Positions 30,890-42,210 are shown, counted from the stretch's first letter. The stretch is DNA of 46,821 nucleotides from Chara braunii (GCA_003427395.1 BFEA01000191.1:289478-336298); one strand, 5' to 3'. Made by a program: numbers and translations. Notes: generated by a model not told the origin, from the sequence alone.

Positions 30890-32469
30890 AAAGCTTGGTC
30901 AGTGATAGGGGTAACTGCAACAGAGTCATCAGCAAAACCCTAAGATTTGAGAGAGTGTCATGAGGGGAGTAGAAAACCTGGTATTCGAGGGTTATCCCTT
31001 GTTAATACATGAAGAATCTGAACATATATTTTGTACAGGTAGGGCGCCACCGGGCACCCCTGCCGGACTCACCTAAATAAAGGTATAGGGCGAGACAAGG
31101 AGCCGTTAACTGACAGTATGGATGTGGCATTTCTAAGCAATGTCATGACAGCATTTATGAACTTGGGACCAAATCCAAGAGTGGACATTACCACTCTGAG
31201 ATTTTCCCATCCTACGCGGTCGTATGCTTTTTCAAGGTCCAACAAAATTATAGCCAATTGTTCCTCCCCTTCATACACTATCTGCATTACTTGGTGCACC
31301 GTCATAACGTTATGAAGAATTTGTTTGTCTGGTAAAAACCCCGTTTGAGTCGGGTGTATCAGACATGGCAGCACTGTTTGGAGTCTAGCTCCAAGTATTT
31401 TACTGTAAATTTTATAGATCGTCGGCATTAACGTTATCGAACGGTAGTTACGAATGTCTGTGAGGTCTCCCCTTTTTGGCACGAAGGTAATTATTCCTTC
31501 TAGCACTCCCGAAGTCAATTGTGCCTTCACCCATGTTGACCTGCAGATCTGCAACAATTCCGGTAAGAATTGAGGGTTGTATCTTTTGAAAAGTATCGAC
31601 AGGAGACCATCATTCCCTGGCATTTTGTGAGCAGACAATGATTTAACTGCGCTTATCACCTCCAGGGAGGAGATTTCCATTTCCAAAGTTGTTGTTTGCT
31701 GTTCTGTCAGCGTTCTTTCCACCTTTGACCACACCACATCCGCGTATTGATCTATTAACTCCTCTTCCAAGTGTCGCGTTTGAGACGAGAGCAGACTCTC
31801 GTAGAAGAGCGAGACATTAGCTACATTGCCACTTGTACTCACCCTCGTACGAGTACGGACTCGTACTATTGTACTCGTACGCTACTCGTACGCTAGGGGC
31901 CCCGTACGAGGTTTTTTTTTTTTTTTTTTTTTTAAATCTGGTATTGTTTTTTATATTTTTTTTCAAATTCTAATAAGAATCTGAAGATGATGCTCAGCCA
32001 AATGTTGCTTGTTTTGTATTGTTGCATCACATAGTTTTTTTCGGATTTATCATTTATTTGATGACTTTTTTTTCTTTTTTTTTTCTTCATACGGGGGCGT
32101 ACAAGACGTAGAGGTTCCCGTACAGATCCCATACAGAAATAACCTGTACGTTTCGTACGGGAAGCCCCCGTACGTGTACTCTATGCAACGTAGTACATTA
32201 GTAATTATTGATGCCGTGTTTATCGCCACAGGTTCTTGTGCTTGGAACGAATGTCTTATCACGAGCATGAGTTGCCTGCTGCTGTCGGGGCAATGACTGT
32301 CAAAAAAGGCTGCTGTCATACAGTCACCTTTCACAAGCCAGGATATCTTCTTCCTGTGTGATACCGTTCGAATAGCAGGCTGAGTCGGAAATGTCCATTT
32401 TTGTCGAATGGAATCCATAGCCGCCGTTATTTCGATTTCATTGGTCAGTGGTTGAGTCGCTCTCTTCAT
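30890..32469 (-). pseudogene. LINE A reverse transcriptase
   Basis: From 32469: SHRKKISWLVKGDCMTAAFF (the pre-RT segment), then a cut by the CGTACG element, then NVSLFYESLLSS, KMPGNDGLLSILFKRY, GDLTDIRNYRSITLMPTIYK, LLDLEKAYDRVGW, VRQGCPVAPYLY and the intact catalytic GFADDSVAV box near 30945. One in-frame TGA lies between LFR and VRQGCP at about 31067. All RT motifs are otherwise present. Confidence 0.9.
31821..32194. mobile_element. 374-bp TIR element with CGTACG words inserted in LINE A
   Basis: The flanks are ACATTAG at 31814-31820 and 32195-32201 (about 8 bp with one mismatch). Ends start CTACATTGC and, inward from the right, ACTACGTTGC. Arms are dense in CGTAC, GTACG and TCGTACGAG. The core at about 31930-32060 is the reverse complement of the core at 5806-5905 (…ACTATGTGATGCA…). 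Coding ITNV on one side and NVSLFYESL on the other overlap exactly at the duplicated bases. Confidence 0.85.
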
Positions 32470-32589
32470 CTAGTCTGCCATGTCATCGTTCAATCTGTCA
32501 AGTTTTGTTCTTGAGTTGGCAATCATCATCTTCTTCATGGCCAATTCCCTTGCCAAAACAGTTCGTAGTCCTTGGTACCATTCCAACAT

Positions 32590-33440
32590 AGACGAGAAAA
32601 GTGGTCTAGCTGACCGTCACACTGTCCAAAATTCTTGCAAAAAAAGGTTAAAATCCTGGGTATATACTACCCATTCTGGTAAAACTAGTCTACTTGTGTT
32701 TACCCGTATAGAGGAGTGTATGAAGAATTCTAAAAAACGGGGAACATGATCTGATCCCAAAAAAGGCACTACAAAACATCTAGATAATCTGTGAAGCAAC
32801 ACATCAACCACCATAAAGAGATTTATCTGACTCCTAGGGATGTAAACTTGGTCTTTTGCACGTGCAGCGAACGAAAGTGTGTAAGAGGCAAAAAACATCC
32901 GTGAATCCGTTAGTCGCACAAAAATCAGACAGATAAACTGCGTCCAAAGATACCGGGGCAGGTCTAAGGGGATCTGCCCCCAGTATGAAAACAGTATTCC
33001 AATCTCCACCCAAGACCAGGTTTTGGACTGCCGGAATCTTCCATGGCAATTATCTGAACAATTCTATTATTTCTTGCATCGAGGTCGGGGAGTATATATT
33101 AAACACCGCCCATTCTTGCTGGCCCAATGTGAATCTTACCCATACCCACGGGCCCAGGTGGTCCATCCGATAATCAGTGATCTCACACATTGCTGTTCTC
33201 ACAAAGAGCACTGCCACTCCTCCTCTTGTACCTTGGGCCGGGGCCCAAAACTGGTGCCCCGACCACCAACCAATCTGTTCTTCTATTGCTTCTTCGTTAA
33301 GTTTAGTATCTTGCAGCGGTATAATTTGAATTCCTTTATTCCTTGCAAGTGTTTTAATTAGTGATCTTTAAACTGCTACCCTCCTTGATCCAGCCCCATG
33401 GATGTTCCATAAAATGATTCGCAATTTGTCCATCATTTTT
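32590..33440 (-). pseudogene. LINE A endonuclease domain
   Basis: Reading down from 33430: ILWNIHGAGSRR (first Asn motif of APE-type endonucleases), IPLQDTKLNEE (where QETK with the catalytic Glu is usual; Asp here), TRGGVAVLF, NLVLGGDWNTVF (GGDWN, Asp/Asn), SLDAVYLSDFCATNGFTDVF and LGSDHVP (SDH, catalytic His). Frame changes occur at about 33050 and 32830. The domain is complete in outline. Confidence 0.85.
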
Positions 33441-33769
33441 AATCATTCCAATCATGACACTTGAGCATAAGGAAATTGTTGGAGAAAATACTCTTATGCC
33501 ATGGGGAGCAAGCATCCACCTGTTTAAGAATCCCTGCATTCCAACAATCGTAGATTTTTTTTTCCATCGCGGTCTGGCCTATCGGATTCTTCAGCAGTGT
33601 CAGCGGTATCCATAACAGTCCTTTCAACGAAGCCTCCGTTCTCGCAGCTGGGTTGAGCACCGCATCAATGATCGGGAAGTAAAGTATGTCTCTCCTCCCC
33701 TGATCATTGGTCGGAGTCGGTCTTATCCATTCCATTTCAGGGTAAGTCCTGAGTTTGTATGCCGGAGTA

Positions 33770-34980
33770 AGTCATTTTGCCAGCTCTCTGAAGATGACTC
33801 CCGGCATCCGGTCCTCGTGCAGTTCATAATAGGGGATAGCCAGTGTCCCTTGATCAAATATAGCTGCCATCATGTTCAGGTTCCCATCTATTGCCAAAAA
33901 TATCAGGGGAACAACTACGCAAAATTTTCCCCCCTGCCATTCAGAGCTGGGCACCAGGTGCCCAGAGCCGCACCCACCTGCACCCACCCAACCCACAGGT
34001 TGATGGGTCGGATTTAGGGTCTACATGAGTTGTCTTGGGTGGGTTATGGGCGGGCACAACCAGCATGCCTTTCTGGGTGACGGGCGGGCGAAGATTCGAC
34101 CTGGGTCACCCGCTGGGTGGGTGGCAAGCATGTGATGTCTTGGCCTGGGTCACTCGACCCATAGACCCAGGATGACCCGAAAATTATGCACCTACGTCGG
34201 GCTTGAGGTTGAGAGCCAAATAAAAAAATGTCTGGATTCAGTTGCCCAGGTCCTGATAAAGTAACGCGGAGTGCTCCAGCAGTGCAGGTGCCCCTCGACA
34301 AAAAAAAAAATATTGAGATAATTTCCTTAGAGATGTTTGAGTCTCATTGTTGATGTTGCCATTGTTTTAATAATAGGATTTCGGATATCTTTGTTGCAAT
34401 GCTATGTTGGCGATGAAATTTCAGTGATGGTGTAAGGGACTGGCATGGGCAGGTGCGGGCTGATGCGGGTGGGTGTGGGTGAAGAAAAATTAGGTGTTGG
34501 ACGTGGGCGGGTGATGATACTCTTACGGGTGCGGGCGGGTGTGGGTGAGGGTGTTTTTCGGGTCACAGGCGGATCGGGCGTGGGGCTGAAATTTCAAAAA
34601 ATATTTTCGGTGGGTGGGGTCGTCTAAAAGTAAAAAAATAAAATTATTGGGCCGGGTGGATGGGGAAGGAAAAAAATTGGGCGGGTTGGGTTGAGGGTGA
34701 GGAAAAAAAAAAATTGCCCACCTCTGCTGCCATTGCGTCCAAAATTGAAATGTCCAAATCAATCACCACAGTACTGGTCGAATCATCCCGTGTGGTAGTA
34801 ATGTAACGCGCCACCATGTCTGCATCCTCGTCACCCGATAGAAAACAATGCCTAACCATGTCGCATAAGTCATTTCGTATGTGGTTAATAGTTTAGTCTA
34901 TTCCGGCAGACATATGTATTTATGGTAGATGAGAAGTCGCTTTGCACAGCAAATAAGCAAGAAAAATTGCCACCTCCAGT
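33770..34980 (-). pseudogene. LINE A ORF1-like region, split by a hAT element
   Basis: FLSGDEDADMVARYITTTRD and STVVIDLDISILDAMAA precede the insertion. Beyond it the same frame continues with GGKFCVVVPLIFLAIDGNLN and IPYYELHEDRMPGVIFRELA. A third frame at 33439-33735 connects it to the endonuclease. I recognise no named domain; position and linkage to ORF2 make it LINE ORF1. Confidence 0.6.
33942..34726. mobile_element. 785-bp hAT-type element with perfect 8-bp TSD
   Basis: The ends are CAGAGCTGGGCA and, inward from the right, CAGAGGTGGGCA, matching the CAGNGNTGGGCA ends common in plant hAT elements. CTGCCATT flanks it at 33934-33941 and 34727-34734, giving the 8-bp TSD typical of hAT. The subterminal DNA repeats GGGTGGG, GCGGGTG and GACCCA words. 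There is no transposase, so it is nonautonomous. Confidence 0.95.
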
Positions 34981-37669
34981 AGGGGACTCCTCAGTCCTTA
35001 ACAATGTACTATCTAATAAAACAACACTACACAGGAAATATTGTCCTCAACAATTCTCAAATAATCCGTGTAAACGTTGCTAAAGTTCTCGTCAAAATCA
35101 CAGGTATCGAAGAATGTCAATGCCTCCGTGTCTTGGAGAATCACAATTGTTCAATTGGTAGCAATCCAATCATCCATTTGTCCGTTTTCTCAACACGGTC
35201 ATAAATCCATTCATCATATTATCCCAACTCTATCTCGAGAACCCCACCATCTCACAGCCCCAATCCAAACTATCCGCCAACAATCCTTTCCATCATTCCA
35301 TACTAAATAACGTGCGGCTATAGTCGTCTAATCTATCTCACTTCACAGTCGTCAATTTCGTTAATCAGCACATACCGACCCCCTTGTAAGCATTCAAACT
35401 CCATTCACGACCATTCGTCGTCCACACAAAGGGAGGATCTAAGTTTTGCTCTCCTTTTCCTTTTCACCAAGATTCAACTATCAATCAATTAAATGACAAT
35501 AATCCTTTCCTTCATTCCACACGGATTCGCGTGCGGCTATCCCATTTCACAGCCGTCGATTTCGCTATCCAACCGAGATCAAAGAGAGAAAAATGGAGAA
35601 CACCTTTGAGTTAATCATCATACGTTGATGATTAGTCAACTCACATCATGCGACAACATGCTGGAGTTGCGCAAAGAGGAGCACCCTAACTTAGTTAGGA
35701 TTCCATTTGGAAGCATCCGAGACGCGACTCGGGGATCTTACGCAAGGGTCTTGTCTGTATGTTTCAATCAGTAGAACTGCGAGAAGATCAATGAGTCGTG
35801 CCGAGGGTTCTTCCTGGTATACGTTAGGCAAAAGGTCCCCTTGGGTTAACGTCACTCTCGTTATAAGGGGCCCAACTCAAAGTTTTTTTCCAGCTATATA
35901 AATGACGGGGAAGGTTGATTTTTGGAAAGTCAATTCATCAAGTCAAGTTATATTGTAATTGATTCAACATCGCACAAATGTTTCTTGCCATGCTGAACCA
36001 GCTAAGTATGAGTTTTTTTTTTTAATTGTTCATGTCTCGGCAGCATTGGGTGCCGACATTCAGATTGCGCAAAGGTCTTGAAGGCTAACGTTTGAGGTGT
36101 GTGTTCTTATGACGTCTTTTGTGTTTTGCTTCTTGTGCGTTATGTGCAAGGGGTTAGGGTGAATGATGGGTTTCACGCTTGGTTAAGATCGTGCTAGTCG
36201 ACCGTCGTACGCCTCGTGCTTGGGAGATCAGCGCCTTGAGCAATTAACAACGTTCGGGTTAGGTTAACATTTTTCCCCATGTGTACCTATGCAACAATGA
36301 AACGAGCAAACTCCCTCGGCTAACCTACCTCTGCAATCGCATGTAAAAACTTTCATATGTGGGTCAACAACTAAGTAGAGATACACCCGTAAGGGTTGTG
36401 ACATCCCCTTAGGGAAGATAAGTCGTGCTCTACGGAAACCTATCATGTCGTAGTGGTTCGCGGGATAGACGGTTGGTGCACACTGCTAGAGTGGCGAGGT
36501 GACAACGCCTCAGCATCCATCTCAGTGGCTCGCGAGATCATTCACGCATTACCCCGAAGTTGTTTTTTATATGTATTTTGTTTTATGTATCTCCTATAGG
36601 ACAAAGTCGGCGGGGGCTCTCGCCTTTTACGAGGAAAAACAGGAGCCGATGTAACAGTTGAAAAACGTTGTAGTGGTTCAAGAAAAAATTTCCCTCGAAA
36701 GTTCTTAAAATTTGAAGTCACCAATTCACCTTAACGAGTTTTGACTATCCAAAAAAATGCATTTTTCGAACATGAAAGTGAGCGGGTACTGACCTCTTTG
36801 TAAGTTGATTGAGCGAAAAGCAGGTCGTGAGTAGCTTTTTTTAATCTAATTTTTTATTTTCACTTTGTTTTCGCACGGAGGTCATGCTAAAGGAAAAAAC
36901 GAAAAATGTGAATTGCATGAACAAAGATTTGAATAGATCCATGACTGGAAAAAAAAAATCCATATTAGCTGAAGGCGCAATTGTAGTAGATGCATTCTGA
37001 AAAGTGTTAGTATGAGTATGCCCTAAGTATGGTCGGTTCCATGATGATGGCCTCAACCTTCTTTCTCATACAGTGTACGCTTATGGAGTTCGTCGCCAGA
37101 TTCATAGGCTCCCTGTATCAAAAAAAAAAAAAAAAAAAAAAAAAAAACTGATTTATTGTCCTTTCCTCCCACCTATCACGGGAAGAGGGCGCCTGGCATT
37201 ACCGAGGGGACGTTTTGTGCCCATAAGTGGCAGACTTAGGGCACAACGCACACTAGCAATTTCCTATTCTATAAGCCCATTTACAGATGAATGTGACTGC
37301 AATGACATCCAGAGTGTAGCAGTAGAAATGTCAGTCTCAGTCTTTAGATTTTTTTTTTTTTTTTTTTTTTTTAAGTATCCTCGTTGTCTTTTACTTCCTA
37401 TTTTTGTTTCGACACACTTTTGTCCCACCCGCTTAGTGGTTGTGACCGACTTCACTTGATTTTTTTTTTCTCATTTGCAAAGTCGTATTTGGTGTTATCA
37501 CATCTGCCCCCTTCCCATCCAGTGCACCTCGTGGGCAGGCAACTCTAATTTTTTAGGTGCACCAACCCTTTGCTCCTTAGCTCTACCGACCCTCTTTCGA
37601 ACGGTCCAGGCGCATGCGCAGTATACTGCAATCGATGAATAGTGCATGGCAATGCACTGATGATTGAAG
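34981..37669. other. No gene; diverged direct repeat and a possible promoter
   Basis: About 2.7 kb with no protein resemblance. AATCCTTTCC.TCATTCCA … CGTGCGGCTAT … TTCACAGYCGTCRATTTCG occurs at 35281-35372 and 35501-35575 as a diverged direct repeat. Poly(A) at 37119-37147 and poly(T) at 37350-37372 flank an unplaced 200-bp segment. Confidence 0.5.
35893..35902 (+). promoter_or_regulatory. TATA-box-like site
   Basis: CTATATAAATG lies in a region with mixed composition and a GGCCC upstream. It could be the promoter of an LTR or a lost gene; no downstream ORF supports it. Confidence 0.3.
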
Positions 37670-38308
37670 CAGGTAAATATGTTGAAATTTGTAAAAGAGT
37701 GTGACACTTTCAGATTCCACACCGAATACATATACACCCCTCATGACGACATTGAAAATCATGAGCACGTGCATATGTGAAGGCGTGAGAGAGTGTGTTA
37801 AAGGTGACACTTGATATGTACAGAACCCTAATAATTTCGGAAATTTTCAGCATGTGAATGTGTTGAAATCTTTGAAAAAGCTTGCTACAGTTCACACTAT
37901 TTATATACAAACCTCAATGGAATACTCGCAAAATCATATGTTGAGGAATATGCTAAAATCGTAAGAAACTCTGCTACAGTGCACACCGGATGCATACAAA
38001 CCCAACTTATAACATTCAGAAAATCTTCAACAAGCGAATAATATGTTGAAATCCTAAAAAAAGTATGGTATAGTTTACACCGGATGCTTACAAACCATCT
38101 ATAGATACTTTGAAAGTTCAGAACATGTAAAAATGCCTAAATATATAAAAGAGTATGCTACAAATCCACACAAATTTTCTACAAACAATCTGAAATCAAA
38201 GGGCAGGTAAATATGTTAAAATCACTGAAAAAATGAATGAAATTCCACACCAGATGCATGCTAACCCCTCATAGAGACTCTAGAAAATTATAAGCAAGTC
38301 TATATATT
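37670..38308. repeat. Diverged tandem repeat, about seven units of 80-100 bp
   Basis: Units start at about 37670, 37769, 37854, 37935, 38034, 38126 and 38207. The shared pattern is GTAAATATGTTGAAATC, then AAAAGAGTATGCTACAG, CACACCGGATGCATACAAAC, and GAAAAT before the next unit. Divergence is high (spacing also varies), so the array is old. Confidence 0.8.
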
Positions 38309-38473
38309 GAAAAAAAAAAAAGATACGGATGAAGTAAGGAGTTGACCGCCTATTTTCACAGTAAATGCAGATCACAAAATATAATGAAGATTCTTCAAGT
38401 TATGAATCATTTGGCGAAAGTCGCGCGGAGAATATCCATCTATCGAAGATCGGCTTTATACTAGGTTGACAAT

Positions 38474-38989
38474 TTTTGACTAATGTGTGGGTAGCTCGGC
38501 GACTGATGGCGTCGGTAAAAATTATGGACCCGGAAGTAGTGCACGTCTCCACCAACTTTGAGAAGGCGTACAACAGGGTATGTTGGGTATTTCTGATTGA
38601 GGCTCTGCGACTAAGAGGGATGGCAGAAGCATTTGTCCTCAGGACACATGAGCTTTTTAAGAGAGTCAAGGTGGTCGTCCGCATCCAAGGTTAGACATCG
38701 ACCATCTTTCAGACAAAATGAGTGGTCAGGCAGGGGTGCCCTCTCTCACCAAAATTATACATTTTATATGTGGAACTTCCCCACGACATGATATGGGCGG
38801 GGCAGGAGATGGTGGGCCTCAAGGTGTTGGGAGTATAAACTAAGCTATTTGCTTTCGCAGATAACACTGCGGCTATTACTATGGCAGAACCTGCACATGT
38901 GATGACAATAACAAAGATAATACACACCTTCTCGAAGTGTTGTGAATCCAAGATAAGTTGGGTGGAATTTACCTTGGTGCTGTCACAGG
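38474..38989 (+). pseudogene. LINE C reverse transcriptase piece
   Basis: Only RT motifs from FEKAY to past the FADN box remain. A TAG after RIQG (about 38693) and one before VVRQGCP break the frame. The second catalytic Asp is Asn, which would abolish activity. Confidence 0.75.
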
Positions 38990-39621
38990 GACTTAGGTCT
39001 GGACCCCACAGGAAAAGTGTTGGAAAAGAGACGAGTTTCCGGTTTTTGTGGAAGGGTGTTTGGAAGAGTTTGCCTACGGAATGACGGGACCCCACCGGAG
39101 TGGCTGGAAAAACCAACCGAAGTGTTTGGAAAGGCTGGAAACAGGAGATGGCCCGGATCATGGAGGTCGCCAATGTCCGGCCTTGAGCCTGTTTTGGTTG
39201 TCCCACCCTATTAGGCGATAACAACATATCCGTTGCCCTGTCCAGTGGATCAGGGAACGGCTTCAGGCGGACAATGGATGGCCCTGTGGGTTGGCGAGGA
39301 GTTTCCAACCATGGACATGCTCCACCCCCCCCCCCCAACTCTCTGGAAAGGGCAAAAAAATACGGCAAAAACTCCTCCACAGCCACTTTTCTGACCGGAA
39401 ACCGATCTGAAAACGAAAAAATGTGGAGTCCGAGATAATCGGTTTTCCAAGGGAGGAGTTTCTAACCATGTACCATTTTTCAGGCTTGTGGTACCTCGAA
39501 ATCCTCACCGCCGTCATGTAATCGGTTTTTCGGAGAGCCTGCTTTGTCCGATGGAGTTCGAGATAAGGTTTTCCACGCCAGTTTTTCCACGGTTTTTCTT
39601 TGTCGGGTCCAGGCCTTAGTC
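38990..39621. mobile_element. 632-bp TIR element with GGTTTTCC words
   Basis: GACTTAGGTCTGGACCC at the left end and GACTAAGGCCTGGACCC read inward from the right match at 15 of 17 bases. GGAAAAACC, GGTTTTCC, GTTTCCGG and similar words recur throughout both arms. A C run lies at 39327-39340. A TSD was not resolved. Confidence 0.75.
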
Positions 39622-39870
39622 TACAAGATACAGGAGGGATGCAGGTCCTTCCCCAAGGGGTGGGTCTTCGGTACATAGGTCCATGATAGGGATACGACTG
39701 GTGGTGGAATGGGCGTGTGAGGGCAAAATTTTTTACATCATGTCTGTCGTTGTCGGGCGTGCCATGCGGTGGATTAGTCAGATCTTCGTGGGAAATTTTA
39801 GCCGGATCAACAACACGCTTGAGGCAGCCCTAGGTTATGCAGTGGTGATCCATATGCCCTCTAGGTAACA

Positions 39871-40544
39871 AACAACTAATGACCAACGCGCTTGCAGGAA
39901 CCACCCACGGCGTAGAGGTTGAGGACAAAGGGGTTCATTAGACACTCATCGAGCGCGTAAATCCCTCGACAAATTCATCATTCCACTTATCCTCGGGGAA
40001 GAAATTGAAAAAAAATGTAAAAACATTTCCTCGGGGATTCCTCGGGGATTCCTCGGGCTACAACCATTTTGACGCGTTCCCCAAGGGACCTCCCGAAGTC
40101 CCTCGGAGGTCGAGCATCCAGAAGAATTGGGGCGTCGATGGCAGGCCTCTCAACGACAAATCTCGAACTCAACTGGTCCATTTTTGTTCCTGGCGGCTTG
40201 TCGACAGACATCTTCGGTCGGCAACGTTCGGCGTCATGGAATTGTCCGCCAACGGTCGGCCTCCAAGACGTCGAGAAGGGGCTGTATCGCGTTGGTGCCC
40301 TTGCCCCCAAGCGGGAAGACGCCCAACGGTCGGCAGATTCGAATACTTCAGTCGGCCCCCGCTCTCCCGATTGCGCAGTGTCTTCCGCGACGAGATACAT
40401 TACCCTTCGTTTGTCGATATCTGCGATCGGCCGTTTGGAGCACTGTTCGTCACCGTTTCCTTGGCATCCAGCGTTGTCTTCTAGCTGCTGCCGTTCGTCT
40501 GCACACCGAAAGACAGCATGACAGGTGGCCCAGTGAAAAGCTCC
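39871..40544. other. Downstream flank of Harbinger, long open frame of doubtful meaning
   Basis: The minus frame of the transposase stays open down to 39987 but loses all resemblance to the DDE domain after about 40560. TCGGGGATTCC is repeated three times at 40029-40060; CATTTCCTCGGGGAT also occurs at 41620-41634 in the same orientation. Confidence 0.4.
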
Positions 40545-41260
40545 CCTACCTTCGCGGGCGCCCATAAACTCAATAGGTGGACGATCCTCACACCGTGGCA
40601 ACTTCCCCGGATAACCGACGAACACGTCCAGTACATGCAAGTTTAGATCGACGACCACATGCACCTGGACAGAGAAACGGTGTTTTCGATCGTAGTATTC
40701 CTCCCCGGGGCAATTCGCTGGTTTGTCGATGAAGATGTAGGTGCAGTCGATGCACCCATGGCAGTTAGGAAAACCCTTGTCGACGAAAGCGTGCAAGATG
40801 ACTGCCTTCTGTAGCCCCGCCGGCTACGATACCTTGTCAAGGTACGCACTCAGCAACGCCGCAGTTACATCCCGCATAGCTACCAACCCAGAACATCTGC
40901 CAATGCCGAAGCTGCATGTCCCGCTCTCGTACGTCTCCCTCGACGCCCACCTGTACAAAGCGTACGCGACAATGTGGTCAGGCTGGGAGTCAGAGCTTCC
41001 ATGATCTCTCGGAACACACGTGGTGACATGCGCATCTTCTCCTCGAAGTAGTCGGTCGTCGCGTGGTTGCAATGCCTCAGTTCCTCCCACGTCCCCCATG
41101 TCCGTCGCTTCATCCACCACTTGGGCGTCGCTCTGGGAAAAGCTCCACACCCCATGGCGTACCGCACCTGCAGCGCGGCGTCGCAAATGGCAACAACTTT
41201 TCCACATTCATGGACTGCAGATCGTCGCTCTCATCCTCCCCTCGCTCCTCTCTATTTGAC
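40545..41260 (-). pseudogene. PIF/Harbinger transposase, N-terminal and first part of DDE domain
   Basis: The N-terminal part in one frame reads TWEELRHCNHATTDYFEEKM then RMSPRVFREIMEALTP. A second frame continues IVAYALYRWASRETYESGTC. The third (40796-40560) has FPNCHGCIDCTYIFIDKPAN, EYYDRKHRFSVQVHVVVDLN and VFVGYPGKLPRCEDRPPIEF, which is the DDE_4-type core: GxIDxTxxxI, YYxRKxxxSxxxQxxxD and GxPGxxxDxxxF. The rest of the DDE domain, including the final acidic residue, is absent or scrambled. At least two frameshifts. Confidence 0.85.
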
Positions 41261-41790
41261 ACCGGAAGAGGATGTCGTTCACGGCTGCTGCCACCGTCGT
41301 CCTTTCCCTCGTGCTCAATGTGTCACGGCCCGCCTCCCCACTCATGTCCATCACAGAAACTGGTACTGTCAACATGGACGTCGCCAAGAACACAAGACTC
41401 CATGAGAATCGGGGGGCGCTACAACGATGATGCGAGTGACGACCGGAGTGCACGGCGTAGACGTTGACGACGAAGGTGTGCCTGCAAAGACGACAACTGT
41501 GGCGATCGTGTGACGGCGTGTCTGGTGCCTCGGATGTGCACATGTACAATTGGCCTGCCCGCCGACACGTAGACGCTACCCCGCACCCACACGCTTCCGG
41601 CGAGGAACGTTGCTGCTGACATTTCCTCGGGGATGCCCACGCCGACGTCACTCGCTTGCCGAAATTCGAATTTCGAAATTCGAATCCGGGACTGCGCGCC
41701 TTTTCGAATGCCATGTTTTTTTTTTAACGCCACCAACTTTCGAATTCGAGACGCCCACCCGAGCTGGACCAACGACGTCGGCACGGACAC
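41261..41790 (-). other. Upstream part of Harbinger element, with TTCGAA words
   Basis: Minus frames 41208-41714 and 41419-41790 are Arg/Ser-rich without a domain. At 41655-41755 TTCGAA/ATTCGAAT occurs five or more times followed by a T tract, which repeats the word-plus-T-tract layout of the small TIR elements. Confidence 0.4.
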
Positions 41791-42210
41791 ACCTCACTGG
41801 ACCAACCTCGCCCCCCCCCCCCCCGCGTTCGCTTGTCACCCCAAGGAGTGTCTAACGAGCCCCAAAGACAACAAATGAAAACAAATGCACTCGGTATATG
41901 GTCTCGATGTCTCAGGCCAGATGCATAAGAAGTGCCCTAGGTCATAGCTTCACATAGCATCTAAAGGGGGGCAAGCACAAACCTTACAGCACCGCGACTC
42001 TCGGCTCGGCACCCACTCTTGACACAGCCAACAGACAACATGCTAGCCAAGCTTTGCTTCCACGTGTGAGTGGAAGCAAGGACGATTGGGCATGTCGGGC
42101 TCAGCCTCGGCCAAACTCCCGTGTCCCTACCTAGCCTCAGCAGCTCCCAGCATTGGCACTAGGCCCCTTGGCCAGGAGCCACCGCCACCCATCTCTCAAA
42201 TCTTTCATCA
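41791..42210. other. No recognisable gene
   Basis: Contains a C run at 41810-41823. Otherwise unique-looking mixed DNA. Confidence 0.4.

Larger units (their letters stand above)
29500..34980 (-). mobile_element. LINE A, nearly complete but disabled non-LTR retrotransposon
   Basis: Minus-strand order from 34980 down is ORF1-like region, endonuclease, RT and post-RT domain, spanning about 4.3 kb without insertions. Two DNA elements are nested in it: a hAT element at 33942-34726 and a CGTACG element at 31821-32194; removing each brings the reading frame together at the TSD. It has stops in ORF2, so it is not active. Confidence 0.9.
38474..39870 (+). mobile_element. LINE C fragment with a nested TIR element
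   Basis: Plus-strand frames give TNFEKAYNRVCWVFLIEALR, VRQGCPLSPKLYILYVE and FAFADNTAAITMAE, i.e. RT motifs with the catalytic FADD changed to FADN. After the insertion at 38990-39621, YKIQEGCRSFPKGW and VVVGRAMRWISQIF continue the post-RT part. Both ends of the LINE are missing. Confidence 0.75.

Noticed and set aside
35560-36040. LTR of a retrotransposon around the TATA-like site
   Set aside because: No second copy, primer-binding site or TG…CA borders were found in the window.
37640-37700. Second hammerhead at CTGATGA near 37656
   Set aside because: No GAAA core or stem II follows at the needed distance.
39987-40544. C-terminal extension of the Harbinger ORF
   Set aside because: Open frame continues but no DDE residue or related motif is seen; may be chance in GC-rich DNA.
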